A stretch of DNA of 64,000 nt from Geodermatophilus amargosae. GTDB taxonomy: Bacteria > Actinomycetota > Actinomycetes > Mycobacteriales > Geodermatophilaceae. The notes under the pieces are model-generated. The model saw only the letters and a list, made by a program, of their open reading frames with translations. It was not told the DNA's origin and searched no databases. A program made the translations under genes and the position numbers. Location of the stretch: NCBI RefSeq assembly GCF_900116515.1, contig NZ_FPBA01000025.1, positions 1-64,000 on the forward strand, in the 5' to 3' direction. Positions 16,566 through 25,801 of this stretch are shown in pieces (within the stretch, counting starts at the first letter, position 1; the number at the start of each line of letters is the position of its first letter).

Positions 16566-17305
16566 CCGTGCTGGAGCTGCGCGGGATCGTGAAGGCGTTC
16601 GGCGACGACGTCGTGCTGCGCGGGGTGGACCTCGCCGTCGACGAGCACCGGGTGGTCGCGCTGATCGGCGGCTCCGGGTCGGGCAAGTCGACGCTGCTGC
16701 GCTGCGCGTCGCTGCTGGAGACCGTCGACGACGGGCAGGTGCTCCTCGACGGCGAGGACGTCACCGACCCGCGGGTCGACGCCGACCAGGTGCGCCGCCG
16801 GATGGGCGTCGTCTTCCAGGCCTACAACCTCTTCCCGCACCTGTCCGTGCTCGACAACGTGACGCTCGCGCCGACGGTCGTGCACGGGCGCTCGAGGGCC
16901 GAGGCGGTCGAGGAGGCGCGGGCGCTGCTGGACCGGATCGGGCTGGCCGACAAGGCGGCCGAGTACCCCGACCGGCTCTCCGGCGGGCAGCAGCAGCGCG
17001 TGGCGATCGTCCGCGCCCTCGCCGTCCGCCCGCGGGTGCTGCTGCTCGACGAGGTGACCAGCGCCCTGGACCCCGAGCTGGTCGGTGAGGTGCTCTCGCT
17101 GGTGCGCGAGGTGGCCGCGCAGGGCATGACGATCGTGATGGCCACCCACGAGATGGGCTTCGCCCGACAGGTGGCCGACACGGTGGCGTTCCTCGACGGC
17201 GGGGTGCTGCTGGAGTCCGGCCCGCCGGCGCAGGTGCTCGGCGAGCCGCAGCACCCGCGCACGCGCCAGTTCCTCGCCCGCGTGATCGACGCCGGCCGGC
17301 TCTAG
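16562..17305 (+). CDS. amino-acid ABC transporter ATP-binding protein
   Basis: A 247-aa GlnQ/HisP-type ATPase that powers the transporter. Walker A GGSGSGKST (about residues 34-42), Q-loop VFQAYNLFPH, signature LSGGQQQR, Walker B VLLLDEVT and the switch His in MATHEMGF are all intact. The GTG start overlaps the permease stop. Family 3 binding protein plus this ATPase points to polar or acidic amino acids; the exact substrate is unknown. Confidence 0.92.
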   Translation: MTVLELRGIVKAFGDDVVLRGVDLAVDEHRVVALIGGSGSGKSTLLRCASLLETVDDGQVLLDGEDVTDPRVDADQVRRRMGVVFQAYNLFPHLSVLDNVTLAPTVVHGRSRAEAVEEARALLDRIGLADKAAEYPDRLSGGQQQRVAIVRALAVRPRVLLLDEVTSALDPELVGEVLSLVREVAAQGMTIVMATHEMGFARQVADTVAFLDGGVLLESGPPAQVLGEPQHPRTRQFLARVIDAGRL

Positions 17306-17321
17306 AGGGCCCCTCCCCATC

Positions 17322-17383
17322 GGCGAGATCGGCGATCTCGTACGCCCTGGGCCGTCCAGCCGTGCGAGACCGCCGATCTCGCC
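17322..17383. terminator. bidirectional terminator-like inverted repeat
   Basis: Nineteen-base arms GGCGAGATCGGCGATCTCG and CGAGACCGCCGATCTCGCC pair with one mismatch around a 24-nt loop, between two convergent genes. The arm is itself partly palindromic. Confidence 0.7.
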
Positions 17384-17389
17384 GGGCCG

Positions 17390-18484
17390 CTACCTCAGGT
17401 GCGACGTGTCGTTGACGACGCGGACGGAGGTGCGGCCGTCGGAGCTCCACGCGACCGTCGACAGCGACGCCGCCTCGAGGAACACCCGGTGCACGACCTC
17501 GTCGCCGACGCCGAGCCCCGCGGCCAGGAGCAGCTTGATCGGCGTCACGTGGCTGACCACGAGCACCGTCTGCCCGGCGTACCGGTCGAGCAGCCGCTCG
17601 CGCGCCCGGGCCACGCGCTTAGACACGTCGGCGATCGACTCGCCGTTCGGCGCGGCCACGGTGACGTCGGCCATGAACCGGCGGGCGGCCAGCGGGTGCT
17701 TCTCGCGGGCCTCGGTGGCGGTCAGCCCCTCGAGGTCGCCGAAGTCGAGCTCCACCAGGTCGTCGTCGAGCTCGACCTGCAGCCCCAGGGCGGCGGCCAC
17801 GGCCTCGGCGGTCTCCCGCGTGCGGCGCAGCGGCGAGGCGACGACGACGTCGATGCCCAGCTCCTTGGCACGCGCGGCGGCGGCCTCCGCCTCCGCCCGC
17901 CCCGTGGCCGACAGCGGCAGGTCGTTGCGGCCGCTGTAACGGCGCTCGGGGGTGTGCTCGGTCCGCCCGTGCCGCAGCAGGTGCGTGACCGTGGTGACGA
18001 CGGGTGCCGGCTCGGCGGTGGGCTGGACGTCGTCCTCGGTGACCGACGGCTCCGCGGCCACGTCCCGGTGCACCGGCCGGCCGTCCATCGCGCTGTTGGC
18101 CAGCGCGTCGGCGGCGCCGTTCTGCGCGCGCGGCACCCAGGTGTAGCGGACGCTGCCCAGCTGCCGGGCGATGGCGCGGGCCTGGACGGCGAGCTTCTGC
18201 ATGTCCGGGTGCTTGATCTTCCAGCGGCCCGACATCTGCTCGACGACGAGCTTGGAGTCCATCCGCACCTCGACGTCGGCGCTCGCGTCGAGGTCCAACG
18301 CCGCCTGCAGCCCGGCCACCAGCCCGCCGTACTCGGCCACGTTGTTGGTGGCCCGGCCGACCGAGGCGGCCCGCTCGGCGAGCACCTTCCCGGTCCGCGC
18401 GTCGCGGACCAGCGCGCCGTACCCGGCCGGGCCCGGGTTGCCTCGCGATCCCCCGTCCGCCTCGACGACGAACCGGCCGCTCAC
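17390..18484 (-). CDS. bifunctional RNase H / acid phosphatase
   Basis: A 364-aa fusion known from actinobacteria (Mycobacterium tuberculosis Rv2228c type). The N-terminal type I RNase H domain (1-135) carries the acidic site Asp10, Glu51, Asp76 and the Asp in GAADALAN; it removes RNA from RNA-DNA hybrids. The C-terminal histidine-phosphatase domain begins at HLLRHGRTEHT (catalytic His172) and resembles CobC/alpha-ribazole phosphatase. The ATG overlaps the stop of the zinc-ribbon gene (ATGA). A strong inverted repeat lies just downstream. Confidence 0.93.
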   Translation of the reverse strand: MSGRFVVEADGGSRGNPGPAGYGALVRDARTGKVLAERAASVGRATNNVAEYGGLVAGLQAALDLDASADVEVRMDSKLVVEQMSGRWKIKHPDMQKLAVQARAIARQLGSVRYTWVPRAQNGAADALANSAMDGRPVHRDVAAEPSVTEDDVQPTAEPAPVVTTVTHLLRHGRTEHTPERRYSGRNDLPLSATGRAEAEAAAARAKELGIDVVVASPLRRTRETAEAVAAALGLQVELDDDLVELDFGDLEGLTATEAREKHPLAARRFMADVTVAAPNGESIADVSKRVARARERLLDRYAGQTVLVVSHVTPIKLLLAAGLGVGDEVVHRVFLEAASLSTVAWSSDGRTSVRVVNDTSHLR

Positions 18485-19224
18485 AGCCCGGACTCAGCGG
18501 TGCGCACCAGGATCCGGCCGCAGTTCTCGCAGCGGACCACCTCGTGCGGGTCGGCGTTGCGGACGGCGGCGAGCTCCCGGCCGTTGAGCTCGATGCGGCA
18601 GCCCTGGCACGCGCGCGCCCGCAGCATCGCCGCGCCGGTGGTGCCGGTCTGGGTGCGGATGCGGTCGTACAGCGCCAGCAGCGGAGCCGAGAGGCCGGCG
18701 GCGACCTCGTCGCGCTTGGCCCGGTGCCGGGAGGTGGAGTCGGCGATGTCGGCCAGGGCGTCGTCGCGCAGCTGCTCGGCCCGCTCCCGGTCGGCGACGG
18801 CCGAGGCCTTGCCCGTCTGGGCGTCGGCCAGCGCGGCGTCGGCGGTCTCCCGGCGCTCCATGAGCTCGAGCACCTGGTCCTCGAGGTCGGACTGCCGCCG
18901 CGCCAGCGACTGCAGCTCCGACTGTAGCGAGGTGATCTCCTTCGGCGTCGCCGCCCCGGAGTCGATCCTCGACTGGTCGCGGGTGGCCCGCTGCCGGACG
19001 GTGTCGACGTCGGCCTCGAGCCGCTTCTGCTCCCGGTCGAGGTCACGCACCTCGGTCCCGGCGCGGACCTCGGCCTCCGCGAAGGTGCGCTCGGCCTCCG
19101 CCGCGGCCTCGACGGCGGCCACCTCGGGCAGCGTGCGCTGACGGTGGGCGAGCTGGGTGAGCGCGACGTCCTCGTCGGCCAGGGCCAGGAGCTTCTGCTG
19201 CTCGAAGTGGTCGGCCTTCACCAC
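18481..19224 (-). CDS. coiled-coil protein with C4 zinc ribbon (CT398/Rv2229c-like)
   Basis: A 247-aa protein. Most of it is long charged helix predicted to form an antiparallel coiled coil (about 20-180), followed by a C4 zinc ribbon: CQGC and, about 25 residues later, CENC. The family is widely conserved beside Nif3-like and RNase H genes; its role is not settled but nucleic-acid or protein scaffolding has been proposed. It is translationally coupled to the RNase H/phosphatase gene. Confidence 0.85.
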   Translation of the reverse strand: MVKADHFEQQKLLALADEDVALTQLAHRQRTLPEVAAVEAAAEAERTFAEAEVRAGTEVRDLDREQKRLEADVDTVRQRATRDQSRIDSGAATPKEITSLQSELQSLARRQSDLEDQVLELMERRETADAALADAQTGKASAVADRERAEQLRDDALADIADSTSRHRAKRDEVAAGLSAPLLALYDRIRTQTGTTGAAMLRARACQGCRIELNGRELAAVRNADPHEVVRCENCGRILVRTAESGL

Positions 19225-19378
19225 CTCAACCTACCGGGGCACCGCCCCGACCTCTGGTCCTCGGCCCCCGTGCAGGGCCCCGTCGCGAGCCTGCGAGCGG
19301 TGGGGGGCACGGGGGTCCTCCGGCTACCGGGACACCGCCCGACCCCCGGCCCACGGCCGGGGACCGGGGGTCCTCCCG

Positions 19379-21031
19379 CTACCGCCGACCGCCGGACTCC
19401 CCCACCGTCTTCTCCAGACCCGGAGGCGTCGACTGCAGCGGGTCGGGCAGGTCGCGGAAGGTGGGGTCCTCCCGCTCGGCGGTGTAGTCGGACTGCGCCG
19501 TCGCGTCGACGCCGTCGGGCACCTTCATCGCCCGCAGCAGCAGCGTGACCAGCACGGCCACCACCAGGTTGGCCAGCAGCGCGAGCAGGCCGGTGTAGAC
19601 GCTGGAGGCGACGTCGAGGCCGAGCTTCGACAGCGCGAACGACGAGCCGCCGAAGTGCTCGCGGACGACGGTGCCGTCCGGACCGATGCGCGGGATGTTG
19701 TAGAGCATCACCAGGCCCGCGAGCATGCCGGCGAACCAGCCGGCGATGAGCCCGCCGCGGTGCAGCCAGCGGGTGTAGAGGCCGAGCGCGACGGCGGGCA
19801 GCGTCTGCAGGATGATCACGCCGCCGATGAGCTGCAGGTCGATGGAGAACTGCGGGTCGATGAAGAGGATCGCCGCGACCGCGCCGAACTTGACCACCAG
19901 CGAGACGATCTTGGCGACCTGCGCCTCCTGCCGCGGGGTGGCGTCCTTCTTCAGGAACTCCTTGTAGATGTTGCGGGTGAACAGGTTGGCCGCGGCGATC
20001 GACATGATCGCGGCCGGCACCAGCGCGCCGATGCCGATGGCGGCGAAGGCGACGCCGGCGAACCAGCTCGGGAACATTTCCTGGAACAGGACCGGGACGA
20101 CCGTGTTGCCGTCGCCGCCGATCGGCGTGACCCCGGCGGCGATCGCCATGAAGCCCAGCAGCGCGATGAAGCCCAGCGCCAGGCTGTAGACCGGCAGGGC
20201 GCTCATGTTGCGCTTGAGCACGTCGCGGTTGCTGGCGGCCAGCACGCCGGTGAGGGAGTGCGGGTAGAGGAACAGCGCCAGCGCCGAGCCCAGCGCGAGG
20301 GTGGCGTAGCCCAGCTGCCCGGTGGCCGGCAGCAGCACGCCGGCCCCCGTCCCGGCGGAGAACTTCTCCTCGGCCGCCCCGAAGATCGCGTCCCAGCCGC
20401 CGAGCTTCACCGGGATGACGATCACCGCGACGATGATCGTCAGGTAGATCAGGGTGTCCTTGACGAAGGCGATCAGCGCCGGCGCCCGCAGCCCCGAGTT
20501 GTACGTGTACAGCGCCAGGATGACGAAGGCGACGATGAGCGGGAGCTCGCCCTCGACGCCCATCGCCTTGAGGATCGCCTCGATGCCGACCAGCTGGAGG
20601 GCGATGTAGGGCATCGTCGCGACGATGCCGGTGAGCGCGACGAGCAGCGCCATCCCCGGGGAGTCGAACCGGGCGCGCACGAAGTCGGCCGGGGTGACGT
20701 AGCCGCGCACGTGGCTGACCGACCACAGCCGGATCACCACGAGGAACACCAGCGGGTAGATCACCACGGTGTACGGGACGGCGAAGAAGCCCGCGGCGCC
20801 GGCACCGAACATCAGCGCCGGGACGGCGACGAACGTGTAGGCGGTGTAGAGGTCACCGCCGAGCAGGAACCAGGTGATCCAGGTGCCGAAGTTGCGCCCG
20901 CCCAGGCCCCACTCGTCGAGGTGCATGAGGTTCTCCGCGCGCCGCCAGCGCGAGGCGACGAACCCCATCACCGTCACGACGATGAAGAAGAAGATGACGA
21001 TCGACAGCTCGACGACGTCGACCCCGTCCAC
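19379..21031 (-). CDS. sodium:solute symporter, monocarboxylate (MctP-like)
   Basis: A 550-aa SSS-family transporter with about 13 membrane helices. Early segments RRAENLMHLDEWGLGGRNFG and GGDLYTAYTFVAVP match the MctP group that imports lactate, pyruvate and similar monocarboxylates. A charged cytoplasmic tail follows the last helix. It begins 3 bp after the stop of a DUF3311 gene, the standard partner of this subfamily. The pair interrupts the otherwise conserved Nif3/zinc-ribbon/RNase H order. Confidence 0.87.
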   Translation of the reverse strand: MDGVDVVELSIVIFFFIVVTVMGFVASRWRRAENLMHLDEWGLGGRNFGTWITWFLLGGDLYTAYTFVAVPALMFGAGAAGFFAVPYTVVIYPLVFLVVIRLWSVSHVRGYVTPADFVRARFDSPGMALLVALTGIVATMPYIALQLVGIEAILKAMGVEGELPLIVAFVILALYTYNSGLRAPALIAFVKDTLIYLTIIVAVIVIPVKLGGWDAIFGAAEEKFSAGTGAGVLLPATGQLGYATLALGSALALFLYPHSLTGVLAASNRDVLKRNMSALPVYSLALGFIALLGFMAIAAGVTPIGGDGNTVVPVLFQEMFPSWFAGVAFAAIGIGALVPAAIMSIAAANLFTRNIYKEFLKKDATPRQEAQVAKIVSLVVKFGAVAAILFIDPQFSIDLQLIGGVIILQTLPAVALGLYTRWLHRGGLIAGWFAGMLAGLVMLYNIPRIGPDGTVVREHFGGSSFALSKLGLDVASSVYTGLLALLANLVVAVLVTLLLRAMKVPDGVDATAQSDYTAEREDPTFRDLPDPLQSTPPGLEKTVGESGGRR

Positions 21032-21034
21032 GGC

Positions 21035-21373
21035 TCAGTGCCCCCCGTCCCGGTCGTGGGTCCTGCGGGCCGCCGCGTCCCGGGCGTCCCGGCTGATGGC
21101 GTCGCGGGCGGCGGCCTGGTCGGCCGGGCTGCGCCGCGTGGCGCGGTACACGATCACGGTGGTCAGCACGCCGAGCCCGACGAACACCAGCTGCACCCAG
21201 TAGAAGAACGGCCAGCCGAAGAGCGTCGGCTCGACGCGGTTGAACAGCGGGACCAGCAGCGGCACCACGATCGGCACCAGCAGCAGCCAGTTCCACGGGC
21301 TGCGGTCGCTGCGCACGGGCGCTCCGTCGGTCCTCCCCGGCGTGCCCGCGGGCGGTGTCGCTGCGCTGGCCAT
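21035..21373 (-). CDS. DUF3311 small membrane protein
   Basis: A 112-aa protein with two helices (WLLLVPIVVPLLVPLFN and PFFYWVQLVFVGLGVLTTVI) and a charged tail. DUF3311 proteins are almost always encoded immediately before an SSS monocarboxylate permease, as here, and probably act as a small accessory subunit. The ATG at MASAATPP is chosen because the longer frame runs into the Nif3-like gene. Confidence 0.8.
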   Translation of the reverse strand: MASAATPPAGTPGRTDGAPVRSDRSPWNWLLLVPIVVPLLVPLFNRVEPTLFGWPFFYWVQLVFVGLGVLTTVIVYRATRRSPADQAAARDAISRDARDAAARRTHDRDGGH

Positions 21374-21387
21374 CCCCGTCCCCCTCC

Positions 21388-22236
21388 TCAGCCGGCCCGT
21401 CCGGCCGGGTCCTCCGCCGTCGAGCGGCCCCGGTGCACCGTCCACGGATCGGTGCGCACCCGCGAGGCGGAGGCCGCGACCCGCCCGGACAGGTCCGCGG
21501 TCAGCACGTCGGCGACCACGGGCACCCAGGGCCACTCGGACGCGAAGTGTGTCACGTCGCACAAGGCCGGACCGGACACCTCCTGCGACTCCGACACCGG
21601 GTGGTGGCGCAGGTCGCTGGTGAGGAACACGTCGGCACCGGCGGCCGCGGCCTCGGGCAGCAGCGAGCCGCCGCTGCCCCCGCAGACGGCGACCGTGCGC
21701 ACGGGCCGGCCGGGGTCGCCGGCCGCCCGGACGCCGACCTCGGTGGCCGGCAGCACCGCGGCGGCGTGCGCGGCGAAGGCGGCCAGCGTCGTCGGCTCCG
21801 CCAGCTCCCCCACCCGGCCGAGCCCCTCGCGGGAGCCGGGGGCGGCCGGCTGCAGCGGGCGGGTGCCGGTCAGCCCGAGGACGGCGGCCAGCGCGTCGTT
21901 GACGCCCACCCCGGCGGCGCGGTCGGCATTGGTGTGCGCGACGAACAGCCCGCAGCCGGCCCGCACCAGCCGGTGCACCAGGCGCCCCTTCGGGTCGTCG
22001 GCGGGGACGCCGTGCACCGCGGTGAGGAAGAGCGGGTGGTGGGTGACCAGCAGCCCGGCGCCGGTCTCGACCGCCTCGTCGACGACGGCGGCGACCGGGT
22101 CGACGGCGACCAGCACGCGGTCCACCGGATCGGCCGGGTCGCCGCAGACCAGCCCGACGGCGTCCCAGCCCTCGGCGAGCGCGGGGTCGTAGCGGGCCTC
22201 CAGCGCGGCGACGACCTCGCCCAGGGTGGCGGTCAC
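21388..22236 (-). CDS. Nif3-like (DUF34) dinuclear metal protein
   Basis: A 282-aa Nif3/DUF34 protein. Metal-site motifs are visible: THHPLFL (about residue 64), AHTNADRA, and CDVTHFASE near the end. It begins VTATLGEVVAALEARYDPALAEGWD, the standard family start, from a GTG. The family is nearly universal; a GTP cyclohydrolase-like or metal-handling role has been suggested. Gene order matches mycobacterial Rv2230c-Rv2229c-Rv2228c except for the inserted symporter pair. Confidence 0.9.
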   Translation of the reverse strand: MTATLGEVVAALEARYDPALAEGWDAVGLVCGDPADPVDRVLVAVDPVAAVVDEAVETGAGLLVTHHPLFLTAVHGVPADDPKGRLVHRLVRAGCGLFVAHTNADRAAGVGVNDALAAVLGLTGTRPLQPAAPGSREGLGRVGELAEPTTLAAFAAHAAAVLPATEVGVRAAGDPGRPVRTVAVCGGSGGSLLPEAAAAGADVFLTSDLRHHPVSESQEVSGPALCDVTHFASEWPWVPVVADVLTADLSGRVAASASRVRTDPWTVHRGRSTAEDPAGRAG

Positions 22237-22247
22237 GGCCGCCGACC

Positions 22248-22575
22248 CTAGGGCGTGCGCCCCATCAGGACGCGGCGGTCGTGGACCTCGAGCCCCAGGG
22301 CCGCCTCCCGGGCGGCGAGCGTGGTGAGCTCCGAGCCGGGGTCGGTGACCGGGGTGGAGCCTCGGGCGGCGTACCAGGGCCCGTTCCACGGCACGTCGGC
22401 GTAGGTGGTGGGCGCGACCCGGTGGGCCCCGGCGGCGCGGGCGACGCCGACGACGGCGTCGGCGGGGCGGCAGGTCGGTGGTCCCGAGCGGCGCGAGGAG
22501 CGTGTCGGCGGCGGACTCGACGTCCGGCAGCCGGTCGAGGTCGGCCGGCTCGGCGTCGCGCACGTCGGCGTCCAC
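22248..22575 (-). pseudogene. GNAT acetyltransferase remnant with internal deletion
   Basis: The start VRDAEPADLDRLPDVESAAD in one frame matches the beginning of GNAT acetyltransferases. After about 38 codons the frame shifts and the sequence continues as VVGVARAAGAHRVAPTTYAD, then DVPWNGPWYAARGS and ends AALGLEVHDRRVLMGRTP, the usual C-terminal half. The central acetyl-CoA binding part (roughly 60-70 residues) is missing. It lies 11 bp upstream of the Nif3-like gene in the same direction. Confidence 0.75.
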
Positions 22576-22612
22576 ACCGTCGTGCTGCCGCGGCGTCCCG
22601 GCTCACCGTGAC

Positions 22613-22648
22613 GCGTCCTGGCTCGCCGTCGACGGTGAGCCAGGACGC
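22613..22648. terminator. palindromic hairpin between divergent units
   Basis: A 36-bp near-perfect palindrome with arms GCGTCCTGGCTC and GAGCCAGGACGC joined by CGCCGTCGACGGT-like sequence that is itself palindromic. It sits between two divergent genes, so a terminator role is not certain; it could be an operator. Confidence 0.5.
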
Positions 22649-22710
22649 GGCACGATCAGGTCAGCTGGTCATCCGCACCCTCCCGCGCGCCGGGTGGCAG
22701 GCTGCGGGGC

Positions 22711-24663
22711 GTGGCGGACAGGTCGCTGCGCGCACCGGCGTGGCTCGAGGAACTGGTCCGCACCACTCCCCCGCCGGTGCCGTGGCGCGACGTCGCCCGC
22801 TTCGCCGTCACCGTGCCCGCGCCGCTGGCGGTCGCCCTCGTCGTCGGCGGCTCACCGGCCCTCGGCGCGGGCGTCTTCGCCACCACCGGGGCGCTCGCGG
22901 CCACCCTCGCTCCCCAGGGCGGACCGCTGCGGGACCGGCTGCGGCGCACCGCGGCCGCCGTCGGCTTCGGCGCGGTCGGCCTGGTCGCCGGTCAGTTCGC
23001 CAGCGGCGGCGGGGTGCTGCCGGTGGTCCTGGTGGCGGTCCTGTCGGCGGCCGCGGCGGTGATCAGCTCGGTCAACTCGGCGATGTCGCTGGGCGCGCTG
23101 CAGCTGCTCGTCTACACCGCACTGGCCTCCGGGCTGGTCACGCCGCTGCCACAGTGGGCAGAGGTGTCCTTCTTCGCCGCCGGCGCGGCCTGGGCGGCGC
23201 TCACGACGCTGGTCCAGGCCGCCACCGAGCCCAGCGACCCCGACCGGACGGCGGTCGCGGCGGTGTTCACCCGCATCGCGGAGCTGCTCACCGCCGTCGG
23301 CACGGAACACACCGACGACGCCCGCCGCGACCTGACCACCGCGCTCAACGCCGCCTACGACCGCGTGATCCGCACCCGCAGCCTCGCCGCCGGCCGCAAC
23401 CGGCAGCTGTCGGAGCTCGCCGGGGTCCTCAACGCCGCGGCGCCGCTGGTGGAGGCGGCGGTCGCCTCGGCCCGCGCCGGGGTGCACGCCGACCCGCACG
23501 ACGTGACGGCGGTGCACGCGCTGGCCGCCGCCGTCCCGGGGGGGCGGGAGCTGCCCGCCGAGCGGCCGCCGGCGTTGGAGGACGGCCCCGCCGCGCGCCG
23601 CGCGGTGCGCCACGGCGTGCGGCTGGTCTGGTCCGTCGTCGGCGACCCCGAGGAGCGGGCGGGCGCGGCGGTCGCGCTCCCCCGGCCGCCGCTGGGGCAG
23701 CGGCTGCGCGACCTGGCCGACCGCACCCTCGGCAGCGCCGACACCCGCGACTTCGTCCTCCGGCTGACGCTGTGCATGACCGTCGCGGAGATCGCCCGCC
23801 AGCTGCTGCCCATCGAGCGGCCCTACTGGGTGCTGCTCACGGTCGCGATCGTGCTCAAGCCCGACTTCGGCTCGGTGTTCACCCGGGCGGTGCAGCGCGG
23901 CGCGGGCACGCTGCTCGGCGTCCTCATCGGCTCGCTGCTGCTGTCGTTCCTGCCGCGCGACGGCTGGGTGGTCGTGGCCATGGCGATCGCCGCGGGGCTG
24001 CTGCCGTGGGCCCGCGGCGCCAACTTCGGCCTGTTCTCGGTGTTCCAGACGCCGGTGATCATCCTGCTGCTCGACCTCGCGGTCCCCGGCGGTCCGGGAC
24101 TGGTCGGTGCCCGGCTGGCCGACACCCTCATCGGCTGCGCGATCGTGCTGGTGTTCGGCTACCTGCTGTGGCCGCAGACCTGGCGGGCGCCGCTGGAGGA
24201 CGCCCTGCGCGCGGCCGCCCTCGCCCTCGACGGCTTCGTCGGCGCCGCCTTCGACGGGGACCCGACCGCGCGCCGCCGCGCCCGCCGGGCCACCTACCGC
24301 GCGCTCACCGAGCTGACCACCCAGCTGCAGCGCCGGCTAGCCGAGCCACCGCCGATCAGCACCCGCGCCGTGGCCTGGTGGCCGGTGATCGTGCAGCTGG
24401 AGCGCACCGCCGACGCCGTCACCGAGGCGGTCATCGCCGTCCGGCACGGCGGAGAGACCCCCGAGCCGGGCCAGGTGGCGGTGCTGCGCCGGGCGCTGCG
24501 CGAGCTGGAGGACGACGTCCGCGCGCACCGGCTCCCCGACGACGCCGAGATCCACGCCGAGGGCGTGCTCGCCCCCGTCGCCCGGGAGGTCGACGCCGCC
24601 CGCCGGCTGGTCCGCGACGCCGCGCCGGGACGGCGCCCCGAGCCAGCGGCTCCGGGGAGCTGA
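22711..24663 (+). CDS. FUSC-family membrane protein
   Basis: A 650-aa protein of the fusaric-acid-resistance/aromatic-acid-exporter superfamily. It has two blocks of about five to six helices (about 30-165 and 355-495). The second contains PYWVLLTVAIVLKPDFGSVFTRAVQRGAGT, the typical FUSC_2 segment. The two blocks are separated and followed by long cytoplasmic helical stretches. Likely exports an aromatic or amphipathic compound, but the substrate is unknown. Start is GTG; the hydrolase gene follows in the same direction. Confidence 0.85.
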   Translation: MADRSLRAPAWLEELVRTTPPPVPWRDVARFAVTVPAPLAVALVVGGSPALGAGVFATTGALAATLAPQGGPLRDRLRRTAAAVGFGAVGLVAGQFASGGGVLPVVLVAVLSAAAAVISSVNSAMSLGALQLLVYTALASGLVTPLPQWAEVSFFAAGAAWAALTTLVQAATEPSDPDRTAVAAVFTRIAELLTAVGTEHTDDARRDLTTALNAAYDRVIRTRSLAAGRNRQLSELAGVLNAAAPLVEAAVASARAGVHADPHDVTAVHALAAAVPGGRELPAERPPALEDGPAARRAVRHGVRLVWSVVGDPEERAGAAVALPRPPLGQRLRDLADRTLGSADTRDFVLRLTLCMTVAEIARQLLPIERPYWVLLTVAIVLKPDFGSVFTRAVQRGAGTLLGVLIGSLLLSFLPRDGWVVVAMAIAAGLLPWARGANFGLFSVFQTPVIILLLDLAVPGGPGLVGARLADTLIGCAIVLVFGYLLWPQTWRAPLEDALRAAALALDGFVGAAFDGDPTARRRARRATYRALTELTTQLQRRLAEPPPISTRAVAWWPVIVQLERTADAVTEAVIAVRHGGETPEPGQVAVLRRALRELEDDVRAHRLPDDAEIHAEGVLAPVAREVDAARRLVRDAAPGRRPEPAAPGS

Positions 24664-24699
24664 GTCGCCGGTACCCGGGAGCTGCGCTGTCATGGACGG

Positions 24700-25698
24700 G
24701 TGCCGCTCCGACGACGTCCCGCCCCCGTGCCACCCCGCATCCCGGTCGTGCCGGGCATCGACGGCCCCCCGCCGCCGGGCTCGCGCACCGTCCGCACCGA
24801 CGACGGCGTGGACCTGCACGTCGAGTTCGACGGACCCGAGGACGCCCCGGTGACCGTGGTCTTCTGCCACGGCTTCACCGCCCGGCTCGGCGAGTTCGAG
24901 CTGCAGCGCGCGGCGATCCGTGACCGCGCCCGGATCGTCCTGTGGGACCAGCGCGGCCACGGCCGGTCCCGCTGGGTCGACCCGCGGACGGCGACCATCG
25001 ACCGCACCGGCCGCGACCTGGGCCAGGTGCTCGACGCCGTCGTCCCCACCGGTCCGGTGGTCCTGGCCGGGCACTCGATGGGCGGCATGACGATCATGGC
25101 GCTGGCGCGGCAGCGGCCGGAGCTGTTCGGCACCCGCGTCGTCGGCGCCTTCCTGCTGGCCACCTCGGCCGGCGGCCTGGTCGCGAGCGGGCTGCTCGGC
25201 AGGGCGGTCGAGCTGATGCGCAAGCTCCACCTGCTGCGGCTCTACCTGTGGTGGCTGCGGCTGCTGGCGCCGGGGCTGGAGCGGCTGCGCCGCCGCGGCA
25301 CCTGGCTCGGCCACCGGTTCACCCGCCGCTTCCTGTTCGGCCGCGACGACGCCACGCGCGAGGCGGTCCGGGTCGTGCAGGCGATGCTCGAGGAGACGCC
25401 GCTGACGGTGACGCTGGCCTTCTACGGCACGTTCCTCGACCACGACGAGACGGCGTCGCTGGCGGTGCTGGGCCAGGTGCCGTGCACCGTCGTCGCCGGG
25501 CAGTACGACCGGCTGACGCCCGCCGCCCACGGCCGCCGGCTGGCCGAGGGCATCGGCGAGCGCGCGGAGCTGGTCGTCGTCCCCGGTGCCGGGCACAGCG
25601 TCAACATGACCCGCACCGCCGTCGTCGACCGGGCGCTCGCCGACCTGCTCGACCGGGTGGCGGCCGCTGGCCCCGAGTCGGCCCTGCGGGCAGGCTGA
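24700..25698 (+). CDS. alpha/beta hydrolase
   Basis: A 332-aa alpha/beta hydrolase. Oxyanion segment FCHGFTA, nucleophile elbow GHSMGG (Ser near residue 128), acid in AGQYDRLTP and catalytic His in GAGHSVN are all present. A lid region rich in Leu, Trp and Arg (about 175-215) suggests a lipophilic substrate. It precedes the wax synthase gene, so an ester or acylglycerol lipase is plausible, but this is inference. GTG start. Confidence 0.85.
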   Translation: MPLRRRPAPVPPRIPVVPGIDGPPPPGSRTVRTDDGVDLHVEFDGPEDAPVTVVFCHGFTARLGEFELQRAAIRDRARIVLWDQRGHGRSRWVDPRTATIDRTGRDLGQVLDAVVPTGPVVLAGHSMGGMTIMALARQRPELFGTRVVGAFLLATSAGGLVASGLLGRAVELMRKLHLLRLYLWWLRLLAPGLERLRRRGTWLGHRFTRRFLFGRDDATREAVRVVQAMLEETPLTVTLAFYGTFLDHDETASLAVLGQVPCTVVAGQYDRLTPAAHGRRLAEGIGERAELVVVPGAGHSVNMTRTAVVDRALADLLDRVAAAGPESALRAG

Positions 25699-25801
25699 CC
25701 ACGGGCGCCTACTGTGTCCGGGACCACACGACCGCGTTCCGTCGGCCGGGTCGCTGGATACAGAACCGGCCGTCACCGAATCGATGAGCAGAGGAGCGAC
25801 C

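Noticed and set aside
19157..22192. 1011-codon plus-strand frame across the symporter and Nif3 genes
   Set aside because: Composition is charged low complexity, no domain; opposite strand holds three recognised families.
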